A stretch of 64,000 bases of DNA from AR12 sp036265915 (GTDB lineage Bacteria; Methylomirabilota; Methylomirabilia; Rokubacteriales; CSP1-6), in NCBI GenBank assembly GCA_036265915.1, contig DATAOC010000040.1, forward strand, positions 11,313 through 75,312, in the 5' to 3' direction. The notes below the pieces were generated by a model that had not been told where the DNA came from, did not search any database, and saw nothing but the letters and a program-made list of their open reading frames with translations. The first letter of the stretch is position 1; each line of letters begins with the position of its first letter. Made by a program: the position numbers and the translations under genes. Shown piece after piece: positions 41,305 to 48,216 of the stretch.

Positions 41305-41894
41305 GCCGCCAGACGATCCCGGCCCGGAAAGGCACGGCGGCGCGCGTGCGCGCCGGACAGCACGTTCGCATCATCAATACCCACGGCACCCAGGTCGTCG
41401 ACGCGTGGGCGTTCAACGCGCAGGACCCGAGCGAGTGGATGGCCATGGAGGCCAGCCGCGCGTGGTTCCTGAGGCTCGCGGCCGCCGTCGGCGACTCCTT
41501 CGTCACCAATCGCCGGCGGCCGATCCTCACGCTGGTCGAGGACACCTCACGCTGCGCGCACGACACGCTGATGGCGCCCTGCGACGCCGACCGCTACGGC
41601 CTCCTCGGCGTGAAGGGATACCACGACAACTGCCGCGACAACCTGCACGCCGCCCTCGGCGAGCTCGGCGTGAAGGTTCCGGCCACGCCGCCGTCGCTGA
41701 ACGTCTTCATGAACATCCCGTGGACGCCGGAAGGCCGACTGAGCTGGGGCGAGCCGCTCTCGCCGCCGGGCAGCTACGCGCTCTTCCGCGCGGAGATGGA
41801 GCTCATCGTGGCGTTCTCGGCGTGTCCGCAAGATATCTTGCCGATCAACGGACGCACGGGCACCACGACCGAGGCGCACTTCACCATCGAGTAG
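41301..41894 (+). CDS. DUF1989 / urea carboxylase-associated family protein (second of a pair)
   Basis: A 197-residue DUF1989 protein, shorter than its partner. It shows ARKGTAARVRAGQHVRIINTHGTQVVDAWAF, then CAHDTLMAPCDADRYGLLGVKGYHDNCRDNL and LNVFMNIPWTPEGRLSWGEPLSPPGSYALFRAEMELIVAFSACPQD. The conserved Cys/His positions (CAHD, PCDADRYG, HDNC, ACPQD) are those expected to bind metal. The two proteins in tandem resemble the UAAP1/UAAP2 pairs of urea-carboxylase clusters and probably form a heteromer. The ATG overlaps the stop of the first gene by 4 bases. Confidence 0.85.
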   Translation: MSRQTIPARKGTAARVRAGQHVRIINTHGTQVVDAWAFNAQDPSEWMAMEASRAWFLRLAAAVGDSFVTNRRRPILTLVEDTSRCAHDTLMAPCDADRYGLLGVKGYHDNCRDNLHAALGELGVKVPATPPSLNVFMNIPWTPEGRLSWGEPLSPPGSYALFRAEMELIVAFSACPQDILPINGRTGTTTEAHFTIE

Positions 41895-41980
41895 CAGTGC
41901 CTCCGGTGTCGCGGTGCGGGCGCGCGCCCGCGCCGACGGCAGCCGAGGCTCGCGCCGCGGAGTCGCTGCGCCCGCATGAG

Positions 41981-41986
41981 TACAAT
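41981..41986 (+). promoter_or_regulatory. -10 element of the Att-type ABC operon
   Basis: TACAAT at 41981-41986, 8 bases before the ATG at 41995. It is the same hexamer and a similar spacing as upstream of the M20 hydrolase at 945. No convincing -35 is seen. Confidence 0.45.
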
Positions 41987-41994
41987 GAGCCGGC

Positions 41995-42681
41995 ATGTCG
42001 CTTCCGGCGCTGGAGCTCCGCCACGTCAGCAAGTCGTACCGCGAGGGCGAGGTCGAGCGCACGGTGCTGCGCGACGTGTCGCTGTCCATCGCCCCCGGCG
42101 AGATCGTTGTGCTGGTCGGGCGGAGCGGGTCGGGAAAGTCGACGCTGCTCAATGTCATTGCCGGCATCGACCGGCCGACGGCGGGTAGCGTCCACGTGGC
42201 GGGTACCGAGCTCACGGCGCTGGACGAGCAAGCGCGGACGCGGTTTCGGCGCGCGCACATCGGGTTCGTGTTCCAGTTCTTCAATCTCATCCCGCTCCTC
42301 ACGGTGGAGGAGAATCTGCTGCTGCCGCTCGATCTCAACGGGCGCGCGGATGCCAAGGGAGTGGCGCGCGCACGTGAGCTGCTGGAGCGGGTCGGCCTCG
42401 GCGGGCGCGGCGCCAGCTTTCCCGAGCGGCTGTCCGGGGGCGAGCAGCAGCGCGTCGCCATCGCGCGCGCGCTCGTTCACGAGCCGGCGCTGATCCTGGC
42501 CGACGAGCCGACGGGGAATCTCGACGTCGAGACGGCCACCGCCGTGCTCGATCTGCTCGACACGCTCGCGCGCGCGACAGGCCGTACGGTCGTGATGGCG
42601 ACGCACAGCCGCGAGGTCGTCGGCGTCGCCGACCGGATCTTCGCGGTGCAGCGGGGAGTGCTGGTGGAGCAGCCGCGGTGA
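41995..42681 (+). CDS. ABC exporter ATPase (LolD/MacB/AttE type)
   Basis: A 228-residue ABC ATPase of the LolD/FtsE/MacB branch. Walker A is GRSGSGKSTLL (about 42-52), followed by FVFQFFNLIPLLTVEENLLLPL, a hallmark of this branch. The signature LSGGEQQRVAIARALVHEP, Walker B LILADEPTGNLD and the H-loop ATHSREV follow. It would drive the FtsX-type permease encoded by the next, overlapping gene (GTGA at 42678-42681). With the lipocalin-like gene this matches AttEFGH-like loci. It has its own -10 element just upstream and heads a four-gene operon ending at 46846. Confidence 0.92.
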   Translation: MSLPALELRHVSKSYREGEVERTVLRDVSLSIAPGEIVVLVGRSGSGKSTLLNVIAGIDRPTAGSVHVAGTELTALDEQARTRFRRAHIGFVFQFFNLIPLLTVEENLLLPLDLNGRADAKGVARARELLERVGLGGRGASFPERLSGGEQQRVAIARALVHEPALILADEPTGNLDVETATAVLDLLDTLARATGRTVVMATHSREVVGVADRIFAVQRGVLVEQPR

Positions 42682-45224
42682 GTCGCCAGCTCGCGCGGGT
42701 GGCGTTACGACAGCTGTCCACGCACCCGTGGCAGCTCGGCCTGGCCATCCTCGGCATCGCGCTCGGCGTGGCGGTGGCGGTCGCCATCGATCTCGCCAAC
42801 GGCAGCGCGCTGCGCGCGTTCTCGCTCAGCACCGAGGCGGTCAGCGGCAAGGCGACGCACCAGATCGTCGGCGGGCCGTCGGGATTGTCCGACGACGTGT
42901 ATCGACGGCTCCGGCTCGAGCTCGGGGTGCGGCGCGCGGCGCCGATCGTCGAGGGCGACGTGTCCGTCGCCGGTGAGCGGACGCGCACGTTTCATCTGCT
43001 CGGAATCGATCCGTTCGTGGATGGCGACTTCCGCCCGTTTCTGGCGGGCGATGAGCGCGGCGGCTCCCGCGGGCGCAGTGCGCTCGCGCGCGCGGCGGAT
43101 CTGGTGGCCCGTCGCGGCACCGCGCTGGCGGCCGCGTCCGCGGGGCTGCCCATCGGCGCCTCGCTCGCCATCGACGTCGCCGGCCAGCGTCGGACGCTGA
43201 CGATGGTCGGCGTGCTCGAGCCGGCCGATCCGGCCAGCGCCCGCGCCCTCGACGGCCTGCTGGTGACGGACATCGCCACCGCGCAGGAGACGCTCGGCGC
43301 GCTGGGCCGTCTGTCGCGCATCGATCTGATCGTGGCCGACGACCCGGCCGGGCATGCTCTGCTCACGCGCGTGGCCGGCGCGCTGCCGCCAGGCGCGGAC
43401 CTCGTGTCGGCGGGCGCGACGGCGGGAGCGACCGCGCGCATGATCCTCGCCTTCCAGTGGAACCTCGCCGCGCTGTCGCTGCTGGCGCTCGTGGTCGGGA
43501 TGTTCCTCATCTACCAGACGATGACGTTCTCGGTGGTGCAGCGGAGGCCGCTGATCGGCGCGCTGCGCGCGCTCGGCGTGACGCGCGGCGAGGTGTTCAC
43601 GCTGGTGATGAGCGAGGCGCTCGTCATCGGCGTCGTCGGCACGCTCGCGGGGCTGGCCCTCGGCTGGGCGATGGCGCAGGGGCTGCTGCGTCTGGTGACG
43701 CGGACGATCAACGACCTCTACTTCGTCGTGTCCGTGCGCGAGGTGGCCCTGGACCCGCTCGCGGTGGCCAAGAGCGTGCTGCTCGGCATCGGCGCCACCG
43801 CGCTGGCCGCGCTGCCGCCGGCGCTGGAGGCCACGGCCGCGCCGCCGCGCGTGGTCATGAGCCGCGCCGCGCTGGAGACGCGCGCCCGCGGCCGGGCGCG
43901 CGTCGCGGCGGTGGTCGGCGCGCTCGTGCTGCTCACGGGGGCGGTCGTGCTCGCCGCACCCGGCGGCATCGTCGTCGGCTTCCTCGGCCTCTTCGCGGTG
44001 ATGGTCGGCTGCGCGCTCGTCACGCCGGCCGCCGCGCTCGTGCTGCTGCGGCCGATTCACCACGTGGCCGGTGCTCTGTTCGGCATGCTGGGCCGGCTCG
44101 CCACGCGCAGCATCGTCGCCGCGCTGTCGCGCACGTCGGTGGCGATGGCGGCGCTGATGATCGCGGTGGCCGCGGCAATCGGCGTCGGCGTCATGATCGC
44201 CAGCTTCCGCGAGGCGGTGACGACCTGGCTCGAGGGAACCCTGCGGGCCGACGTCTACGTCTCGGCGCCGAGCCTCGTCGGCAGCCGGCCCGACGCCACG
44301 CTCGATCCCGCGCTCGTCGCGCGCCTGGCCGGCACGCCCGGCGTGGCGCACGTGACCACTTCGCGCGGAGCGATCGTGCAGAGCCCGCGCGGGCCGGTGC
44401 AGGTGGTGGCGCTCGACGTCGATCCGGACCGGCCGCCGCGCTGGCGGTTTCGCGACGGCAGCGCGTCCGGCGTGTGGCACGGCAGCGCGGTGCTCGTCTC
44501 CGAGCCGTTCGCGAACCGCCACGACACGCGCGCCGGGGGCGTCGTACGCCTGCGCACCGACCACGGCGAGCAGGAGTTCCGCGTGGCCGGCGTCTTCTAC
44601 GACTACGGCTCGAGCGCCGGCGTGGTGGTCATGCACCGGCGCACGTACGACCGCGCGTGGAACGACCGGCGCATCTCGAGCCTGGCGCTCGAGGCCGCGC
44701 CCGGCGTGGACGTGGACGCGCTGGTGGCAGCGGTCCGCGCGCGGGCGGCGGGCGGGCCGACGCTCGTGATCCGCTCCAACCGCGCGCTGCGCGAGGCCTC
44801 GCTCCAGATCTTCGATCGCACATTCGCGATCACCGGCGTGCTTCGCACGCTCAGCGTCGTCGTCGCCTTCGTCGGGATGCTGGCTGCGCTGATGGCCCTG
44901 CAGCTCGAGCGCACCCGCGAGATCGGCGTGCTCCGCGCGCTCGGGCTGACGCCGGGCCAGGTGTGGGGACTCGTGACGGCGCAGTCGGGGATCCTCGGCC
45001 TCCTGGCCGGCGTGCTCGCCGTGCCGAGCGGGCTCCTGATGGCGGCCGTGCTCGTCTTCGTCATCAACCGGCGCTCGTTCGGCTGGACGATGTCGATCGA
45101 TCCATCACCGCCGATCCTGCTGCAGGGCGTGGCGCTCTCCGTGCTCGCGGCGTTGCTGGCGGGTCTCTATCCCGCGTGGAGGATGGCGAGCGCGCCGCCG
45201 GCGGAGTCGCTGCGCGATGAGTAA
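42678..45224 (+). CDS. Double FtsX-like ABC permease (AttF/AttG-type, 848 aa)
   Basis: Starts at a GTG overlapping the ATPase stop. The protein has an N-terminal membrane segment (WQLGLAILGIALGVAVAVAI), then a large periplasmic MacB-like domain (about 40-240). A first FtsX core follows (LAALSLLALVVGMFLIYQTMTFSVVQRRPLIGALRALGVT, about 255-300, to 370), then a central pair of membrane helices (about 415-460). A second N-terminal-type helix (MAALMIAVAAAIGVGVMIA), another periplasmic domain and a second FtsX core (VVVAFVGMLAALMALQLERTREIGVLRALGLTPGQVWGLV) complete it. So one chain contains both halves of an exporter. Such permeases extract or move lipids or hydrophobic molecules. Its last 8 bases overlap the lipocalin gene. 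Confidence 0.9.
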   Translation: MSRQLARVALRQLSTHPWQLGLAILGIALGVAVAVAIDLANGSALRAFSLSTEAVSGKATHQIVGGPSGLSDDVYRRLRLELGVRRAAPIVEGDVSVAGERTRTFHLLGIDPFVDGDFRPFLAGDERGGSRGRSALARAADLVARRGTALAAASAGLPIGASLAIDVAGQRRTLTMVGVLEPADPASARALDGLLVTDIATAQETLGALGRLSRIDLIVADDPAGHALLTRVAGALPPGADLVSAGATAGATARMILAFQWNLAALSLLALVVGMFLIYQTMTFSVVQRRPLIGALRALGVTRGEVFTLVMSEALVIGVVGTLAGLALGWAMAQGLLRLVTRTINDLYFVVSVREVALDPLAVAKSVLLGIGATALAALPPALEATAAPPRVVMSRAALETRARGRARVAAVVGALVLLTGAVVLAAPGGIVVGFLGLFAVMVGCALVTPAAALVLLRPIHHVAGALFGMLGRLATRSIVAALSRTSVAMAALMIAVAAAIGVGVMIASFREAVTTWLEGTLRADVYVSAPSLVGSRPDATLDPALVARLAGTPGVAHVTTSRGAIVQSPRGPVQVVALDVDPDRPPRWRFRDGSASGVWHGSAVLVSEPFANRHDTRAGGVVRLRTDHGEQEFRVAGVFYDYGSSAGVVVMHRRTYDRAWNDRRISSLALEAAPGVDVDALVAAVRARAAGGPTLVIRSNRALREASLQIFDRTFAITGVLRTLSVVVAFVGMLAALMALQLERTREIGVLRALGLTPGQVWGLVTAQSGILGLLAGVLAVPSGLLMAAVLVFVINRRSFGWTMSIDPSPPILLQGVALSVLAALLAGLYPAWRMASAPPAESLRDE

Positions 45225-46353
45225 GCCGGCGCTCGGCCTGGCTCTCGCAATCGCCGCGCTCGGGGCGGCGCTGCTCGCGTGGTGGCCGTCATCCGGACGC
45301 CCGCCCATCCGCGCGACGGTGGCCGTGCAGGAGGCGCTGGCCGACGACCGCGCCGGCTTCGCGCGCGCGCTCGCGCCACGGCCGATGTCGTTCCCCGCCG
45401 ACCACGGACCACACCCGGATTTCCGGACCGAGTGGTGGTATTACACCGGCAATCTGCGGACCGGTGCCGGGCGTCACTTCGGGTTCCAGCTGACGTTCTT
45501 TCGCGTGGCCTTGTCGCCGGAGGAAGAGGCGCGTGGCTCGGAGTGGGCGAGCCGTCAGCTGTACTTCGCCCACTTCGCGCTGACCGACACCGCCGGCCAG
45601 CGTTTCCACGCCTTCCGCCGCATGAGCCGCGAGGCGCTCGGCCTGGCCGGCGCCTCCGCGACGCCGTTCCGCGTGTGGGTCGAGGACTGGTCGGCGGACG
45701 GCGACGGGCGCTCGGCGCGGCTGCGCGCGAGCGACGGTGACGTCGCGATCGACCTCGAGGTCGCCGCCGCCAAGCCCGTCGTCCTGCAGGGCGACCATGG
45801 CCTCAGCGCGAAGGGGCCGGGCGCCGGCAACGCGTCCTTCTATTATTCATTCACGCGGATGCCGACGCGTGGCGTCGTCCGCCTCGGCGGCGAGATGCTC
45901 GACGTCACCGGCGAGGCATGGATGGACCGGGAGTGGAGCACGAGCGGCCTCGGCCCCGGCGTCAAGGGGTGGGACTGGTTCGCGCTACAGCTCGACGACG
46001 GACGCGAGCTGATGTTCTACCTGCTGCGGCACGCCGACGGCTCGGCGGATCCGCTCAGCGCGGGAACGCTGGTCACCGCGGATGGCACCGTGCAGCGCCT
46101 GCAAGCACGCGACGTACGGATCGAGCCGCGCGCGGAATGGACGAGTCCGCGCACGCGCGTGCGCTATCCGGCGCGCTGGGTCGTCAGCGTGCCCTCCGCC
46201 GACGTGCGGGTCGACGTGCAGCCGCGGCTGGCCGATCAGGAGCTCGTCGTCGGCACGCGGTACTGGGAGGGCGCGGTGGCCGTGGTCGGCACCGCCGCCG
46301 GCGCGCCGCTCACGGGCCACGGCTACGTGGAGCTCGTCGGCTACGGTGAGTGA
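45217..46353 (+). CDS. CrtC/AttH-family lipocalin-like protein
   Basis: A 378-residue protein with an N-terminal membrane anchor or signal (LGLALAIAALGAALLAWWP, residues 7-25). The family pattern follows: HPDFRTEWWYYTGNLRTGAGRHFGFQLTFFR, then YFAHFALTDTAGQRFHAFRR and FYYSFTRMPTRGVVRLGGE. GEAWMDREWSTSGLGPGVKGWDWFALQLDDGRELMFYLLR is the strongest match. AttH, lipocalin-like hydrolases and carotenoid 1,2-hydratase (CrtC) share this double lipocalin fold. There are no carotenoid genes nearby, so an AttH-like role with the ABC exporter is favoured. It overlaps the permease by 8 bases and the ClpP-like gene by 8 bases. Confidence 0.88.
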   Translation: MSKPALGLALAIAALGAALLAWWPSSGRPPIRATVAVQEALADDRAGFARALAPRPMSFPADHGPHPDFRTEWWYYTGNLRTGAGRHFGFQLTFFRVALSPEEEARGSEWASRQLYFAHFALTDTAGQRFHAFRRMSREALGLAGASATPFRVWVEDWSADGDGRSARLRASDGDVAIDLEVAAAKPVVLQGDHGLSAKGPGAGNASFYYSFTRMPTRGVVRLGGEMLDVTGEAWMDREWSTSGLGPGVKGWDWFALQLDDGRELMFYLLRHADGSADPLSAGTLVTADGTVQRLQARDVRIEPRAEWTSPRTRVRYPARWVVSVPSADVRVDVQPRLADQELVVGTRYWEGAVAVVGTAAGAPLTGHGYVELVGYGE

Positions 46354-46846
46354 GCGAACGTTCCGCCGCGTGGTGGTGACGGGGCGGCTGGACGATGCGG
46401 CGGCATCGCGCGCGGCGGCCGAGATCTTGACCCTCGACGCCGCCGGTGATGCGCCCATCGAGCTGGTCGTCGACAGCGGCGATGGCACGCTGGAAGCGGC
46501 CTTCACGCTCATCGACGCGATGGAGGCGGCGCGCGCGCCGATTCGCGCGCTGTGCCGGGGGCAGGTGGGCGGCCCGGCCATCGCCGTCGTCGCCGCCGCG
46601 CAGCATCGGAGGGCGCTGCCGCATACCCGGTTCAGGCTCTCGGCGCCGGTCGTGCGCCTGTCGGGCACGCCCGCGCACCTCGTGGCGGAAAGCCAGGCAC
46701 AGCGGGCGCTGCTGTGGCGGCTGCAAGGACGCCTGGCGCGCGTGACCGGCCGCGCCCCCGAGGACATCGCCGACGACATGCGTCGCGGCCGCTACCTCGA
46801 CGCGCGCGAGGCGCTCGACTACCGGCTCATCGACGCGGTCGGTTGA
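46346..46846 (+). CDS. ClpP-like protein lacking all catalytic residues
   Basis: A 166-residue protein starting at GTG 46346, overlapping the lipocalin stop by 8 bases. The fold pattern of ClpP is recognisable: IELVVDSGDGTLEAAFTLIDAMEAARAPIRALCRGQ, then HRRALPHTRFRLSAPV and RYLDAREALDYRLIDAVG. The residues of the protease are missing. The Ser of the family's GQAAS motif is Gly76 (GQVGG). The His of the MIHQP segment is Ser99 (RLSAP). The Asp before the last helix is absent (MRRGRYLDA). It is therefore a pseudo-protease, perhaps structural or substrate-binding. It is the last gene of the Att-type ABC operon, which gives it an unexpected context. Confidence 0.75.
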   Translation: MSERTFRRVVVTGRLDDAAASRAAAEILTLDAAGDAPIELVVDSGDGTLEAAFTLIDAMEAARAPIRALCRGQVGGPAIAVVAAAQHRRALPHTRFRLSAPVVRLSGTPAHLVAESQAQRALLWRLQGRLARVTGRAPEDIADDMRRGRYLDAREALDYRLIDAVG

Positions 46847-46871
46847 CCGCGCGCGGCGGCGTGTCTACCGT
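46843..46871 (+). promoter_or_regulatory. Promoter of the DinB-like gene
   Basis: TTGACC (46843-46848), a 17-base spacer and TACCGT (46866-46871). The -35 overlaps the stop of the ClpP-like gene. The ATG at 46881 follows 9 bases after the -10. Confidence 0.5.
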
Positions 46872-46880
46872 GAAGTCGTC

Positions 46881-47459
46881 ATGCCCCGCGCAGGCTCCCC
46901 GAAACTCAGCAGCTGGCGGCGCCAGGCCGTCCGTCACATCGTCGCAGTGCGTCGGGCAACGCTCGCGTTCATCGCGCACGTGCCCGAGGCGGAGATTCGC
47001 CGACCGCGCACACAAGACCGGTGGTCGGTGAAGGACGTGCTCGCGCATCTGCTGGCCTGCGACGAGGAGACCGTTCGCCGGTTTCGTCTCATCGCGCGCG
47101 GCCAGGCGCGCCGCATCCACTGGTTCGAGAGCATGGCGGATGCGGATCGATTCAACGCGCGCTCGGTGGCCCGGCTGCGTCGTCTCGACCTGCGGGCGCT
47201 CCGTCGGCGGATGAGCCGCGCCCACGTCCAGCTCCTCGACCAGCTGCAGCGCCTGCCGGTCGAGGCGCTCGACGATCCTTCCCACGCCTACCCCGTGGTC
47301 GAATGGCTTCCCGAGCCTGGCTGGAAGCACGAGGCCGATCACATCGGCGACGTGCGGAGGTGGTGGCGGACGCACCGGCGGTCAGCCTCTGGTCATTCCG
47401 CCTCGACGAGGCTGGTCAGAAACGTGCCGGGCCGGCCGAAGCGTCGCCGGAAAGCGTGA
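46881..47459 (+). CDS. DinB-like / maleylpyruvate-isomerase-type four-helix protein
   Basis: A 192-residue protein resembling the DinB/YfiT four-helix superfamily. It has RHIVAVRRATLAFIAHVPEAEI, then WSVKDVLAHLLACDEETVRRF (the first metal-binding His) and WKHEADHIGDVRRWWRTHR near the end (the paired His residues, HEADH). Members use a thiol cofactor or act as metal-dependent hydrolases; no specific reaction can be inferred. The C-terminal tail is very basic (RPKRRRKA). It has its own promoter and is followed 70 bases later by the response-regulator gene. Confidence 0.8.
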   Translation: MPRAGSPKLSSWRRQAVRHIVAVRRATLAFIAHVPEAEIRRPRTQDRWSVKDVLAHLLACDEETVRRFRLIARGQARRIHWFESMADADRFNARSVARLRRLDLRALRRRMSRAHVQLLDQLQRLPVEALDDPSHAYPVVEWLPEPGWKHEADHIGDVRRWWRTHRRSASGHSASTRLVRNVPGRPKRRRKA

Positions 47460-47529
47460 CATGGCGCGTAGTTAGCTGACGACGAGCCGGGCACGCGGCT
47501 TGCCTCTGTCCAGGGCTCGGGAGGCCGCA

Positions 47530-47952
47530 ATGGCGATGACCGAGCAAGGCTCCATCCTCGTGGTCGACGACGAGCCGCACGTGAGCGAGCTGCTGCAGGA
47601 GTTCTTCGTGGAGCTCGGCTACTCGGTCGACGTGGCGAGCACCGGCGACGAGGCCTTCCGGCGCGCCGAATCCCGGCGGCCCGACGCGGTGATCCTCGAC
47701 ATGCGCCTGCCGGACACGACCGGCGATCAGCTGCTCCGCCGCCTCCGCACCCTCGACGATTCGCTGCCGATCGTGATGCTGAGCGGCGATGCCGACGACG
47801 AGGTGGCGCGCCGGACACTGGCCGCCGGCGCCACGCAGTATCTCTGCAAGCCATTCGACTTCGACGTGCTGCAGCGCACGATCAGCGGCGCCGTGGACGC
47901 CGTGCGCGAGCACCACCCGGCCGCCACCGGCTGCACGAGTGTCGCGCGGTGA
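47530..47952 (+). CDS. Single-domain response regulator
   Basis: A 140-residue receiver-only protein. The acidic pocket is VVDDEPH (Asp13, Asp14), the phosphoacceptor is Asp57 in VILDMRLPD, the Thr/Ser switch is in VMLSGDAD, and the conserved Lys107 is in LCKPFD. No output domain follows. GGGAGG lies 5 bases before the ATG at 47530; a second in-frame ATG at 47536 is further from it. Its stop overlaps by one base the start of the 55-codon zinc-finger gene (TGATG). The hybrid histidine kinase gene follows on the same strand, so the receiver is its likely partner. Confidence 0.9.
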   Translation: MAMTEQGSILVVDDEPHVSELLQEFFVELGYSVDVASTGDEAFRRAESRRPDAVILDMRLPDTTGDQLLRRLRTLDDSLPIVMLSGDADDEVARRTLAAGATQYLCKPFDFDVLQRTISGAVDAVREHHPAATGCTSVAR

Positions 47953-48119
47953 TGGCGGAGGCCGGCGCGTCGAGCCGGTGCTGCGCGGTCTGCGGCCGGG
48001 CGCTGGAGGGCAGCGAGGCGCTGATCGGCATCCCGGATCTCATGATCGAAATGCACGAAACCTGCTACCGACGCTCGCAAGAGACGAAAAAGCCGACACC
48101 ACCCAAAGTGCCCGAATAA
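47952..48119 (+). CDS. Small zinc-finger-like protein (55 aa)
   Basis: A 55-codon gene whose ATG at 47952 overlaps the stop of the response-regulator gene by one base, which supports its being translated. It contains RCCAVCGRAL (Cys10, Cys11, Cys14) and MHETCYRRS (His35, Cys38), giving a CxxC...HxxC pattern of a compact treble-clef or zinc-ribbon fold. The C-terminus is Lys/Pro-rich (about residues 46-54). No family is recognised. Given its place between a receiver protein and a hybrid kinase it may be an adaptor in that pathway. It is too short for routine gene callers. Confidence 0.65.
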   Translation: MAEAGASSRCCAVCGRALEGSEALIGIPDLMIEMHETCYRRSQETKKPTPPKVPE

Positions 48120-48145
48120 TTGCCGAAGTCCCCCACGCCCTCTTC

Positions 48146-48151
48146 TATAGT
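48146..48151 (+). promoter_or_regulatory. -10 element upstream of the hybrid kinase gene
   Basis: TATAGT at 48146-48151. Six bases later is an ATG that opens only a 7-codon frame (48158-48181, MSLGSAR then TAG). The kinase itself opens at 48217. A TTGCCG lies 20 bases upstream of the hexamer, a long spacer for a -35. Confidence 0.4.
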
Positions 48152-48216
48152 CGAGCCATGAGTCTCGGGAGCGCCCGGTAGCCCTCGACCTTCCGGAGGG
48201 TCCGCTTCGGCGCCGC

